Of a DNA stretch of 64,000 nt, positions 35,203 through 43,776 are shown piece by piece (position 1 is the first letter of the stretch; each line of letters opens with the position of its first letter). The stretch spans positions 806,001 through 870,000 of the forward strand of contig NZ_FNJC01000002.1 of the NCBI RefSeq assembly GCF_900104305.1, read 5' to 3'. Origin of the DNA: Filomicrobium insigne. Its GTDB lineage: Bacteria; Pseudomonadota; Alphaproteobacteria; Rhizobiales; Hyphomicrobiaceae. The translations under genes were made by a program, and so were the position numbers. The notes under the pieces are model-generated. The model worked only from the letters and a program-made list of their open reading frames with translations, was not told where the DNA came from and searched no databases.

Positions 35203-36407
35203 TCGATCTCCTGCAAAACAGTATCGACAGCGGCCAGCGTATCGCGTGCACGAAGGACAGACTGACTGGTTTGATTGGCCGCAAACGACTCTAGCGCTTT
35301 ATCATCCACACGCTGTTGAAGAGCGAGAGGAGGAGCCTTTGGAGTTTCCGGCCACTGCCGGACAGCCGTCGCCACGTTGAATGCCGCGTCCACGATTTCA
35401 ACATCCGCGCGCTCAAGCCGTGACTTTTCCACGCTCATCAAGCGAGACAGCCCTTCGTCCATATCGTCTGAAACAATCATGACGGCTGCGCCATAGAGCT
35501 TGGCTCGATTTCCATCGACGGTATCGAGTTGGCTAAGCTGAGACGCTCGCTCCGACGCAAATCGGACCATGTCGGCATAACCCTCAGCAACGCCCGACTG
35601 CGCCAGCATGAGATAAAGGTCGCGCGCGACTTCTGGACTGCTAACGGCAATGGAACGCTCTAGCTGAGCAAACTGCTCCGGAGTTTTAACGAAGCGTTTT
35701 ACCGCGACGACAGCTGCGACCTCGGGAGCAAGCCCTTGCGCATAAACTGACGCTCCGAAGCGCCGGTAGTATCTGGCCAGCAGATAGGAAAATTTGTCGA
35801 AATCGCCGGCCCGCGCAACGATTGGAATTTCGCGACGCAGCGCCGCTTCTTCCACGATGGTACCCGGAGACAGCAAACGAGCATCGTCTAGATTCTTGAT
35901 CGCATTCTCACGGTCGCTGCCGTCCAGCAACACCCCCTTAACCAGCGCGACATGGCCGGCAAGGCTCGTCTCAAGGCTCCTTGGCTTGATCTCTTTGAAT
36001 GCCTCGCGCGCCTCTCGCCGTTTCCCTTCGGCATAAAGCACAGAGGCCTCCGCCACGCGTCCTATCTCGCCCCGCGCAGCAAACTTATCCAGAATAGGCC
36101 GTACTGCTCTTGGATCACCGCCCCCCAGAATAAAGCTGATGACAGCGCGCACATTCCGAATGTCCTCCCATTCCTCGGAGGGCATTCCTTTTATAACCTC
36201 GGCAATATGATCAAGCAGTTTGCGTTGTGATGCATGAGCCCGCAAATCGCCATGCACGACCTGGTTCTGCAAAACAACCAGCGAACGCACCAGTTCGTAC
36301 ACTTGCAACCGGCCGGCAGCCTCTTGCGCGGCCGCACCAAAACTGAGACACGCCCAGCTCATCGCCAGGGCGCCTCCGAGCAGCATGGATCTGACCCGCG
36401 TCATCAA
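35199..36407 (-). CDS. motC: periplasmic motility protein MotC
   Basis: MotC is a rhizobial periplasmic protein thought to stabilise MotB in the stator. This 402-residue chain has a signal peptide (SMLLGGALAMSWACLSFGAAA) and is then all-helical with repeat-like helix pairs: RLQVYELVRSLVVLQNQVVHG, NVRAVISFILGGGDPRAVRP and GDFDKFSYLLARYYRRFG. The YxLVRSLxxLQ opening and the GGDPxxxRPIL motif are typical of the family. It overlaps motB upstream and fliK downstream, the usual rhizobial motB-motC-motD order. Confidence 0.9.
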   Translation of the reverse strand: MMTRVRSMLLGGALAMSWACLSFGAAAQEAAGRLQVYELVRSLVVLQNQVVHGDLRAHASQRKLLDHIAEVIKGMPSEEWEDIRNVRAVISFILGGGDPRAVRPILDKFAARGEIGRVAEASVLYAEGKRREAREAFKEIKPRSLETSLAGHVALVKGVLLDGSDRENAIKNLDDARLLSPGTIVEEAALRREIPIVARAGDFDKFSYLLARYYRRFGASVYAQGLAPEVAAVVAVKRFVKTPEQFAQLERSIAVSSPEVARDLYLMLAQSGVAEGYADMVRFASERASQLSQLDTVDGNRAKLYGAAVMIVSDDMDEGLSRLMSVEKSRLERADVEIVDAAFNVATAVRQWPETPKAPPLALQQRVDDKALESFAANQTSQSVLRARDTLAAVDTVLQEID

Positions 36408-37624
36408 TTCGGAGCCTCCTGCCGCAAGTAAATCTCGATTCGACGATTCTCCGATGCCAGCGGATCATCCGCGACTTTCAACTGGCGATCCGCATACCCC
36501 TCGATCCGTTCGACCCGTGCCTCATCAAGACCCGTCCGCGTAAGAAGATGGAAAGCGATGTGCGCCCTCGCCATCGAAAGGCGCCAGTTGTCGTTGGTCC
36601 CCGATCGGAAAGGCCGCCCATCTGTATGGCCTCGAACGACCAAGCTGCCTTTACGCTCATTCAGAATACCCGCAACCTTTTCCATCAGCGAAACCATCTC
36701 AACGGCTGGTTCCGCTGACGCAATCGGGAACATTCCGAAGTTGGAGTTGTCTGTAAGGCTGATCAAAACACCATGATCATCGCTCGTAACTTCGATCGTG
36801 GGTCCCTTCACGCCGGATGCAGGATCCGTATCGATCTCGCCAGTCTTCTCATCGGAAACATGGCGACCGAGTGCTGCCGCAAGCTCGTCACGCACGCGGC
36901 TCGCTTCTTGAGCCGTCATTGCCAACTCTGCGTTGTCCGATGCCGCCTTTTCTGCCTGAGCGCCGGCCCCCTCATTCAAAATTGCTATGCGATCGGAGGC
37001 CTTCATCGTGTTGCCCCCATCTGCAACGGAATCACCGCCAACCCCAACGGCATCCGAGGGGCGTGCCGGTGGTCGCTGGCTGCGGAACGCCGGGTCAAAC
37101 GGATCGCGAAACGCCTGCCCGTCGGCCATGGCAGTTCCGTGATCATCCGTAGTTTGTGGTCCGCGATCTGCCCGTGGCTCTGTTTTCGTCTCATCCCCAG
37201 AGGAAGCCCGCTGCGCCAATCGCTCGAGAATGTCGTAAGGGTCCTGGAACAGATCCTGCCCCGTCGGCGTCTGCTGGACCTTGAGTTCTCCAGCCCCGCC
37301 CGAAGCACTGATCTTCTGCGAGCCATTCATGTTCTTGGAATTCGGATCCCGGTCTACGGGTTTATCGGCATTCGAAAGCCCCTTGGCCTGAGGCTCATCC
37401 TCGGCAAGTTGCATTGGATTAAAGTAATTCGAGATACCTTCGCGCGTGAGCTGATCCGAGGAAGCTATGAGCCACATAACCAAGAAGAAGGCCATCATCG
37501 CGGTCATGAAGTCGGCGTATGCGATCTTCCAGACACCACCATGGTGTCCTTCACCATGGTCATCAGCACGCCGTCTTATAACGACAATCTGGGCCGCAGC
37601 CGTATCTTCCTTACCTAAGCTCAT
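36404..37624 (-). CDS. motB: flagellar motor stator protein MotB
   Basis: MotB anchors the stator to peptidoglycan and forms the proton channel with MotA. The 406-residue protein has one membrane helix (about 33-53), WKIAYADFMTAMMAFFLVMW, with the proton-carrying Asp38. A long disordered periplasmic linker follows, then an OmpA-like domain from about 285 with LVVRGHTDGRPF, NWRLSMARAHI and SENRRIEIYL. The linker is longer than in enterobacteria, as in rhizobia. It lies in the fliF-fliH-motB-motC-fliK operon; motA is 14 kb away. Confidence 0.95.
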   Translation of the reverse strand: MSLGKEDTAAAQIVVIRRRADDHGEGHHGGVWKIAYADFMTAMMAFFLVMWLIASSDQLTREGISNYFNPMQLAEDEPQAKGLSNADKPVDRDPNSKNMNGSQKISASGGAGELKVQQTPTGQDLFQDPYDILERLAQRASSGDETKTEPRADRGPQTTDDHGTAMADGQAFRDPFDPAFRSQRPPARPSDAVGVGGDSVADGGNTMKASDRIAILNEGAGAQAEKAASDNAELAMTAQEASRVRDELAAALGRHVSDEKTGEIDTDPASGVKGPTIEVTSDDHGVLISLTDNSNFGMFPIASAEPAVEMVSLMEKVAGILNERKGSLVVRGHTDGRPFRSGTNDNWRLSMARAHIAFHLLTRTGLDEARVERIEGYADRQLKVADDPLASENRRIEIYLRQEAPN

Positions 37625-38265
37625 CCTATCGCCTCGCGAAGCCGTTCAACCCATTTGCTGACGCGCGACTCGATGACGACCTGATCAATCTCGACCCTCA
37701 GCTCCAAGACGTCACTTTCCTGGACACTGGCATGTAGACCGTTCTCACCAAGCGCCATACGCATGGCTTCGACCATGCCGCCGGGACCGGAAATTTTCAT
37801 ATGAGCCTCCGGCGCTTCAGCAAGGAGTCGCCGCACGAGATCTCGAATTTCACGAACGGACTGTTCCGCCAGCTGCGTTTCAATCAACGGAAGCAGCAGC
37901 CGAGCAACTTGCTCGCCAATAGCCGTTTCGCACCGTTGAATCTCTTCCTTGATAAGATGCACGCTTTGATCTGCGCTGCGCTCCGCCCATTGCGCCCGCT
38001 CAGCGGCAAGTTGCGCTTCGAATGCCTCTGTCTTCTCCTTCAGAAGCGCTTCGTATTTATTCGCTACGCTGGCTTGTGCCTCTGAAAAACCGCGGCTGTA
38101 TCCGGCGGCCTCTACAAACTCCAGTGTCTCTGTCTTGCTTTCAACGGCCTCGGAAGCACGAACAGCGAAGAGGTTATCGAACTCGATAACCTCTCCGTCG
38201 TCGGTTCCCGGCTCAAAGCCACCGTCCAACTCTTCTAAGAAGTTTACCGCGTGTCGTGCTGCCAT
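37621..38265 (-). CDS. fliH: FliH-like flagellar assembly protein
   Basis: FliH regulates the export ATPase FliI and links it to the C-ring. This 214-residue protein has an acidic N-terminal tail and a long coiled-coil stretch (AQLAAERAQWAERSADQSVH). The C-terminal domain is like the peripheral stalk of ATPases (IETQLAEQSVREIRDLVRRL). Overall likeness to FliH is weak but position between fliF and motB is typical for rhizobia. Its stop overlaps the motB start by 4 nt. It starts 3 nt after the fliF stop. Confidence 0.75.
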   Translation of the reverse strand: MAARHAVNFLEELDGGFEPGTDDGEVIEFDNLFAVRASEAVESKTETLEFVEAAGYSRGFSEAQASVANKYEALLKEKTEAFEAQLAAERAQWAERSADQSVHLIKEEIQRCETAIGEQVARLLLPLIETQLAEQSVREIRDLVRRLLAEAPEAHMKISGPGGMVEAMRMALGENGLHASVQESDVLELRVEIDQVVIESRVSKWVERLREAIG

Positions 38266-38267
38266 TG

Positions 38268-39896
38268 TTACGAGCCGTCATGCATCCACTGTTTAAGAAC
38301 GGCTGCCGCCTGCGTCTCATCCATATCGATGATCCGCTGCAACCGCGCTTGCGGAGAGTTCTCATTACGCCGCTGGTAATCTTCAACTATGGCTGAATCC
38401 GCTGAGGTCAGAGCCTCAAGCTCATCAGCGGCTTCCAGGCTGCCAATTCCTGCCGCGGCACCAACGAGATTGCCGCCTTCCAGCGCATTAGCCTCAGCGA
38501 CTTCGCGCATCGCCGTCGCCATCGGCCGTACGCCGTACCAGATAAGTAGCCAAGCAATCACAACGGCTGCCGCACCATTGATCAGCGTGCCCAGATTGCG
38601 CATGATGTGTTCGACAACGCCGACATCAGGCATAGGCGCCAATGCAGCCGTTTGCCCTTGGAAGTCGACCGCGCTGACGGTCACGACATCACCACGGCTC
38701 GCATCAATACCCGTCGCAGCGCTAACAAGTCGCTCGATTTCATCGAGTTTCGGTTGAAGCGTTGCCGGAGTTGCCACCTGTCCGTCATCGAGCAATTGCT
38801 CTCGATTGACGACGACAGCAACCGTCAACTTGTCGATGCGATAACCTTCGCTGACTGTCGAAATCGTCTTGGAGCTGATCTCAAAGTTCGTAACTTCTTC
38901 GCGGCGCTCATCCTTGCTCGCTGAGCGATCGGCGCCTGAAGCCGTCGGCTCCTCTTCGGGAATATTCTGTTCGACGCCAACCGCGCCATTCGCTGTTTTA
39001 TTCTCGGTACTTTCAGCTCGCCTGATAACGTGTGTCGACCTCTCGACGCGCCGGTCAGGATCGTAAGTGGTCTCGCGTGTCTGCCGCTTATCGGTATTTA
39101 GGTTGGCGGCGACGCTCACATGAAAATTGCCAACTCCCAGATACGGAGCCAGCGTCATACTCACGTTTTGCTGCAATCGTTCCGAAACAGTCTGCTCAAG
39201 ACCGAGCATCTTTCCAGGCGCTTGTGAGTTGGGATCGCCCGCGGCTGCCAGAACCGCACCATTGGTATTCAAAATGCTGACATTATCGATGTTCAGCTCT
39301 GGCACAGCTGCTGCCACGAGATGTCGTATCGCCGCGGCACCTGGAAATTCGCCCGGCATGTCGGTGCGAATAACAACCGACGCGGAGGCCGGACGGGACT
39401 GACGGCGGAACGAACCCGCATCCGCCATCACAATGTGGACACGGGCTGCCTTAACACCCTTCATCGTCTGAATAGTGCGCGCCATCTCCCCTTCGAGAGC
39501 GCGAACGCGTGTCACCTCCTGCATAAAGGAGGTGAGCCCCATTGACCCCAACTGATCGAACAGTTCATACCCGCCGCTGGATGCGGTTGGGAGACCCTGC
39601 TCGGCAAGCAGCATCCTCGCGCGGCTGGCTTCTCCATAGCCAACCATCACGGTTCCGCCCTGCTCATTGACGTCGAACGGAATATTGAGATCGCTAAGCG
39701 CCCCGCCGATGCGGGCAACATCCTGCTGCGTTAATCCCGTATAGAGAGTTTCTTTTGGCGGACGGCTCAGATAGTAGGCCGACCCTATCACCAAGGCGAC
39801 GACGAGAATGCCGACAACAGACATCATCGCCAGGCGCTTAGTCCCAAGACCCGCCAGGTTTTGACCCAATTGCATCAGTTGATCGCGCGCAAACAT
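38268..39896 (-). CDS. fliF: flagellar MS-ring protein FliF
   Basis: FliF builds the MS ring, the base of the flagellum in the inner membrane. The 542-residue chain has a first membrane helix (MMSVVGILVVALVIGSAYY) and ring-building domains with YTGLTQQDVARIGGAL and GVKAARVHIVMAD. A disordered periplasmic loop follows (about 305-335). After the second membrane helix (about 440-460) the C-terminal FliG-binding tail ends RIIDMDETQAAAVLKQWM. It is the first gene of its operon, with the flagellin terminator upstream. Confidence 0.96.
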   Translation of the reverse strand: MFARDQLMQLGQNLAGLGTKRLAMMSVVGILVVALVIGSAYYLSRPPKETLYTGLTQQDVARIGGALSDLNIPFDVNEQGGTVMVGYGEASRARMLLAEQGLPTASSGGYELFDQLGSMGLTSFMQEVTRVRALEGEMARTIQTMKGVKAARVHIVMADAGSFRRQSRPASASVVIRTDMPGEFPGAAAIRHLVAAAVPELNIDNVSILNTNGAVLAAAGDPNSQAPGKMLGLEQTVSERLQQNVSMTLAPYLGVGNFHVSVAANLNTDKRQTRETTYDPDRRVERSTHVIRRAESTENKTANGAVGVEQNIPEEEPTASGADRSASKDERREEVTNFEISSKTISTVSEGYRIDKLTVAVVVNREQLLDDGQVATPATLQPKLDEIERLVSAATGIDASRGDVVTVSAVDFQGQTAALAPMPDVGVVEHIMRNLGTLINGAAAVVIAWLLIWYGVRPMATAMREVAEANALEGGNLVGAAAGIGSLEAADELEALTSADSAIVEDYQRRNENSPQARLQRIIDMDETQAAAVLKQWMHDGS

Positions 39897-39967
39897 TCAA
39901 GTCCCTAGAAATTCTCTGATTTCCCACCGGGAGGATCGGACGTTAAGCTTGCGCGAGAATGATGCCA

Positions 39968-39999
39968 AAACGGCCACGCAGTCTTCTGCGTGACCGTTT
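39968..39999 (-). terminator. terminator of the first flagellin gene
   Basis: A 14-bp stem (AAACGG, C or U wobble, CACGCAG) with a 4-nt loop lies 23 nt beyond the flagellin stop. On the minus strand it ends CCGTTTT. The single G-U position and the strong stem fit a factor-independent terminator. Confidence 0.72.
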
Positions 40000-40022
40000 C
40001 AATTAGTGTGACTTTAGAGACT

Positions 40023-41024
40023 CTATTGGCGGAACAGAGCCAGAATATTTTCGCTGTTCGAGTTGGCAATGGAGAGTGCCTGGATGCCAAGCTGTTGCTG
40101 AACCTGCAACGCCTGGATACGCGTCGATTCTTCATTCATGTCAGCGTCAACGAGCGTCGAGACACCGCGGTCAATCGCATCGCCGAGACTGGCGATGAAA
40201 TCCTGCTGCAAATTGATCCGGCTCTTGGCCGCGCCGAGATTCGTTGCAGCATCCGTCATGTCCTGGATGGCTTTATCGACAGCGGTCAGGAATTCGTCGA
40301 TCTGCGCTTCTGTGGCCGCTGAAATATCCATTTCACTCGTTCCGTCGACGCTTACGAGCGTAAGCGTGCCGGCGGCATCAATCTCACCTGTCGCAGCCAA
40401 ACGCGCCGACCCCAAAATTCCAAGCTCGTCGGCCGTCGCGGTTCCCGAACCAATCGCACCGCCAGCGCCGTCCGTATTAAAATTAAACAGATAAGTCGTC
40501 GAAATATCGATCGAGATCGTCCCCACGGCAACCGTATCGCCAGTGCGCGAGAAGGAAGCAACGATTTCCTCCGTAGCCGTATAGGAATAGGTGCCGCCCC
40601 CGGATTGACCGTTATCAACGGCAAGCCAGTTTTCACCTGTGAAAGACGTCGAAATCGCGATCGAGCGAAGCTGATCCTGGAGCTGGTCGATTTCGGTCTG
40701 GATCTTGTCGCGGTCAGCCCCCGGCTGACGGGCCAGCACAAGCTTCTGTTGAATATCGGTCATAACGTCGATGGCTTTGTCCATCGCCGTATAGGCCGTA
40801 TCGACTGTAGCTGCGCCAAGGCCAAGCGCGTCAGTAACCGCCGACAACGATTTGTTGTCGGAGCGCATGGTGGTAGCCATGGACCAGTAGGCGGCATTGT
40901 CGGACGCTTGGCCCACGCGATAGCCCGTCGAAATACGCGACTGCGTCTTAATCATATCCTTGTTGGTCTGATTAAGAGACTGCAGCGCGGTCATCGCCGC
41001 AAAGTTGGTATTGATGCTGTTCAT
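40023..41024 (-). CDS. flagellin
   Basis: Flagellin is the filament subunit. This 333-residue protein has the conserved N-terminal coil (INTNFAAMTALQSLNQTNKD, then SRISTGYRVGQASDNAAYWS) and the C-terminal coil (TLVDADMNEESTRIQALQVQ, then ILALFRQ). The variable middle is about 130 residues and rich in Gly, Thr and Asp. The ATG at 41024 follows GAGGGG at 7 nt; an upstream in-frame start would add residues not found in flagellins. A structured leader (41062-41126) and a terminator (39968-39999) make it a single-gene transcript. It is close in sequence to the second copy at 41297. Confidence 0.95.
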   Translation of the reverse strand: MNSINTNFAAMTALQSLNQTNKDMIKTQSRISTGYRVGQASDNAAYWSMATTMRSDNKSLSAVTDALGLGAATVDTAYTAMDKAIDVMTDIQQKLVLARQPGADRDKIQTEIDQLQDQLRSIAISTSFTGENWLAVDNGQSGGGTYSYTATEEIVASFSRTGDTVAVGTISIDISTTYLFNFNTDGAGGAIGSGTATADELGILGSARLAATGEIDAAGTLTLVSVDGTSEMDISAATEAQIDEFLTAVDKAIQDMTDAATNLGAAKSRINLQQDFIASLGDAIDRGVSTLVDADMNEESTRIQALQVQQQLGIQALSIANSNSENILALFRQ

Positions 41025-41061
41025 GATCATGCCCCTCGGTCGCAAGAATGGGATTGGCGTT

Positions 41062-41126
41062 TGGGACATTCCGGGGTCAGACCGGAGCAGTGGAGCGGCA
41101 TCATGCCTTCGGCTCGATCAAGCCGA
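41062..41126 (-). promoter_or_regulatory. structured 5' leader of the first flagellin gene
   Basis: Read on the minus strand, the leader has a hairpin (TCGGCT/AGCCGA, 6-nt loop; 41109-41126), the shared AGGCATGATGCCG segment, and a second small hairpin (CCGG/CCGG; 41071-41085). It ends with GGAATGTCCCA (41062-41072), 38 nt before the start codon. The same elements at the same spacing precede the second flagellin gene, with different stem bases that still pair. In Caulobacter, FlbT acts on a flagellin 5' leader; that this is such a target is inference. Confidence 0.62.
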
Positions 41127-41241
41127 TCCACTTACCTACAATGACGGGCCTACACCGCGTACAACACACCAGCTCAAACGGCCGGCAGAAACCCTTACGC
41201 CAGGAACATTGCGAACGAAGCTTATGTGAACATTACGCAAA

Positions 41242-41271
41242 ACGGGCGCGCCCGTTACCGAGCGCGCCCGT
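41242..41271 (-). terminator. terminator of the second flagellin gene
   Basis: ACGGGCGCGC and GCGCGCCCGT form a perfect 10-bp GC-rich stem around a 10-nt loop, 26 nt past the flagellin stop. On the minus strand the stem is followed by TTTTG. This is a good factor-independent terminator. Confidence 0.78.
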
Positions 41272-41296
41272 CGAAATCAGAGTGACTAATTTACAA

Positions 41297-42259
41297 TTAG
41301 CGGAACAGCGACAGGATGTTCTGGCTGTTCTGGTTGGCCAGCGACAAAGCCTGGATGCCAAGCTGCTGCTGAACCTGCAGAGCCTGCATACGCGTGGACT
41401 CTTCGTTCATGTCAGCATCGACAAGCGTCGAGATACCACGATCGATGGCGTCGCTCAGGTTCGAGACGAACTCAGACTGCAGATCGATACGGCTCTTGGC
41501 TGCACCGAGGTTCGTTGCAGCATCCGTCATCTCCTGGATAGCCTGATTGACGGCCTCGATGAACTCGTCAATGTTTGTCTCCGTGATCGCAGCACCTGAG
41601 ATATCCATCTCACCCGCACCGGTTGTGCTGGCGATAACGATCGTGCCCGCAACGCCAATCGCACCCGTCGCAGCAACGCGGTTCGAAGCAAGGATGCCAC
41701 GTGCGTCGGCGGTTGCAGCTCCGTTCTGGTTGAACAGGAAGGTCGATGAAACGTCGATAGAGATCGTGCCGACCGAGACGGTGTTGCCACTCCGCGAGAA
41801 GGAAGCAACGACTTCCTCGCTTGCCGTGTAGCCGGAGCCTGCGGTGGTGTCGACGTTCAGCCAGTTCTCACCCGTGAACGAAGCCGAGGTCGAGATCGAC
41901 CGGAGCTGGTTCTGCAGCTCATCGATTTCCGTCTGGATCTTCGCGCGATCAGCACCTGGCTGACGGGCAAGAACCAGCTTCTTCTGCAGGTCCGTCATGA
42001 CGTCGATGGATTTTTCCATGGCGACATAAGCGACGTCGACCGTCGCTGCACCAAGACCCAGCGCGTCAGACACGGCCGACAGCGACTTGTTGTCGGAGCG
42101 CATGGTGGTGGCCATGGACCAGTACGCAGCGTTATCCGACGCTTCGCCAACGCGATAGCCAGTCGAGATGCGCGACTGCGTCTCGATCATGTTCTTGTTG
42201 GTCTGATTGAGGGATTGCAGAGCGGTCATCGCCGCGAAGTTCGTATTGATGCTATTCAT
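41297..42259 (-). CDS. flagellin (second copy)
   Basis: This 320-residue filament subunit has the same N-terminal opening as the first copy (NTNFAAMTALQSLNQTNKN) and the C-terminal TLVDADMNEESTRMQALQVQ, ending ILSLFR. The variable middle is slightly shorter, and differs mainly there. The ATG at 42259 is the family start. Tandem flagellins with nearly identical ends suggest a mixed filament or differential expression. It lies 171 nt downstream of fliP with its own leader (42299-42369) and terminator. Confidence 0.95.
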   Translation of the reverse strand: MNSINTNFAAMTALQSLNQTNKNMIETQSRISTGYRVGEASDNAAYWSMATTMRSDNKSLSAVSDALGLGAATVDVAYVAMEKSIDVMTDLQKKLVLARQPGADRAKIQTEIDELQNQLRSISTSASFTGENWLNVDTTAGSGYTASEEVVASFSRSGNTVSVGTISIDVSSTFLFNQNGAATADARGILASNRVAATGAIGVAGTIVIASTTGAGEMDISGAAITETNIDEFIEAVNQAIQEMTDAATNLGAAKSRIDLQSEFVSNLSDAIDRGISTLVDADMNEESTRMQALQVQQQLGIQALSLANQNSQNILSLFR

Positions 42260-42298
42260 AAAGAGGGTGCCCCTTGTCGCTTGGACAATTTCGATCAA

Positions 42299-42369
42299 TG
42301 GGACATTCCAGCCTGAAGCTGGCGGTGGCGAGAAACGGCGTCATACCTTCGGGGAAATCTGTTCCCCGA
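42299..42369 (-). promoter_or_regulatory. structured 5' leader of the second flagellin gene
   Basis: On the minus strand, a hairpin (8-bp stem TCGGGGAA/TTCCCCGA; 42349-42369) is followed by AGGTATGACGCCG. A second hairpin comes next (CCAGC/GCTGG; 42308-42322), then GGAATGTCCCA (42299-42309), 40 nt before the start codon. Order and spacing match the leader at 41062-41126. The stems differ in sequence but both pair, which points to conserved structure. Confidence 0.64.
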
Positions 42370-42430
42370 TCTGCCATCCCTCCACACCTAAGCCAATTTA
42401 GTTACTGAGAGATTAAACGCCGCTCCAGAA

Positions 42431-43177
42431 TCACCCGAACGAACGTATGAGCCCGCCAACCAGAAGGTTCCAACCGTCAATTAGAACAAAAAATAAGATC
42501 TTGAAGGGGAGGGAAATAATTGTCGGCGGCAACATCATCATGCCCATAGACATCGTCAGCGTCGCAACAATCATGTCGATTACGAGAAATGGCAGGATAA
42601 TCAGAAAGCCAATCTCAAACCCTCTTCTGAGTTCAGAGATCATGAAAGCTGGGATCAGAACCCGCATTTCCACTTCTTGCCCGGGTTGCATATTGCCCCC
42701 CTCTGCGTCAGCAAGATTTGCGAAGAGTTGTACGTCTTTCTCACGGACGTGGGCCAGCATGAATTCTTTGAAAGGTGCCGTAATCTCCGTGTAGGCTTGC
42801 TCTTCCGTGATCTTATTCTCGATCAGCGGTCGCAACCCATTCTGCCAAGCTTTGTCGAAAGTCGGCGCCATGACGTAAAAGGTCATAAAGAGCGCCAAGC
42901 TGATAAGAATGAGATTCGCAGGCGTCGTCTGCAAACCGAGCCCAGCTCGCAAAAATGACAACGCGATGATGAAGCGCGTGAAACACGTCACCATGATAAG
43001 GAAGCCCGGCGCCACCGAGAGAACGGTGAGCAAGGCCAGCATTTGTACAATGCGTCCAGAGACACTGGCGTCGCCTTGAGGGATGAGCTCGCGCAGATCT
43101 GGAATCTGCGCATTGGCACTTCCCGACCCAAAATAGAAAGCCGCGGCAATGATCAGAAGAGTCGCAAAGCGCCTCAT
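42431..43177 (-). CDS. fliP: flagellar export gate protein FliP
   Basis: FliP forms the export gate core with FliQ and FliR. The 248-residue protein has a cleavable signal peptide (FATLLIIAAAFYFGSGSANA) and membrane segments with LLTVLSVAPGFLIMVTCFTR and LGLQTTPANLILISLALFMT. The family motifs LIPAFMISELRRGFEIGFL and DMIVATLTMSMGMMMLPP follow. It ends the flgB-to-fliP operon; fliQ and fliR are 20 kb away. Its start overlaps the fliL stop by 4 nt. Confidence 0.97.
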   Translation of the reverse strand: MRRFATLLIIAAAFYFGSGSANAQIPDLRELIPQGDASVSGRIVQMLALLTVLSVAPGFLIMVTCFTRFIIALSFLRAGLGLQTTPANLILISLALFMTFYVMAPTFDKAWQNGLRPLIENKITEEQAYTEITAPFKEFMLAHVREKDVQLFANLADAEGGNMQPGQEVEMRVLIPAFMISELRRGFEIGFLIILPFLVIDMIVATLTMSMGMMMLPPTIISLPFKILFFVLIDGWNLLVGGLIRSFG

Positions 43178-43728
43178 TCTACGATTAGCCCCTTGACCAA
43201 AATCTCACTGACTTGGCCATCGCTGCGCGTCCGAACAATGTCATTCAGGTCATCGCGCAGGAACTGCAATCCGCTCGCGTCTTCAAGTTGCGCCAATTTC
43301 ACCGTTCGCAAAAATTGCATGACATCCTGCGAAACCTGCAAAATCAGAACATCGCGCTTTTGCGGGCCTGGCTTGATCAACAAAGCCGCTTCAAGACGCA
43401 TCCAAACATTTTTGGGTTCGGCCAGATTGGCAAAAATCGGCTCCAGCGCGACAAGCTTGGGGCCCTTTTGATCTTGGCTGCCGTCATCCGAGTCAGAAGA
43501 GCCAACTTTGCCCCCATGACCATCCTTTGCTTCCGTCGACGAGGAATCCACTGCTTCTACGGAGCCACCGTCACCAAACGACGTAAACGCGGTCGCACCG
43601 CCGAGCTGCATGCCAAAAAACGTACCGGCACCACCACCAAGAAGCGTCAGCATGACAAGCGCGAGGATAAATCCCAGCGCTGAGGCCTCTCCGCCGGAAG
43701 CCTTATCAGAATTTTTCGCCTTAGCCAT
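43174..43728 (-). CDS. fliL: flagellar basal body-associated protein FliL
   Basis: FliL rings the stator and supports torque. This 184-residue single-pass protein has a membrane helix at about residues 15-38 (LGFILALVMLTLLGGGAGTFF) and an acidic Ser/Asp/Gly linker. The periplasmic stomatin-like domain has LEPIFANLAEPKNVWMRLEA, and the ending is LNDIVRTRSDGQVSEILVKG. It lies between flgH and fliP in the operon and overlaps fliP by 4 nt. Confidence 0.92.
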   Translation of the reverse strand: MAKAKNSDKASGGEASALGFILALVMLTLLGGGAGTFFGMQLGGATAFTSFGDGGSVEAVDSSSTEAKDGHGGKVGSSDSDDGSQDQKGPKLVALEPIFANLAEPKNVWMRLEAALLIKPGPQKRDVLILQVSQDVMQFLRTVKLAQLEDASGLQFLRDDLNDIVRTRSDGQVSEILVKGLIVE

Positions 43729-43776
43729 GCTAGCGCCTGCCCGCGCAAGTGAGAAATTCTCGGTATACGATGGGGC

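Noticed and set aside
36773-37618. 281-residue plus-strand frame opposite motB
   Set aside because: It is antisense to a well-supported gene and shows no family motif.
41241-41256. 16-bp palindrome AACGGGCGCGCCCGTT as an operator
   Set aside because: It is one arm region of the terminator hairpin 41242-41271, which explains it.
42260-42430. sigma-54 or sigma-28 promoter before the second flagellin
   Set aside because: No TGGCAC-N5-TTGC or TAAA-N15-GCCGATAA match was convincing; I report only the leader structure.
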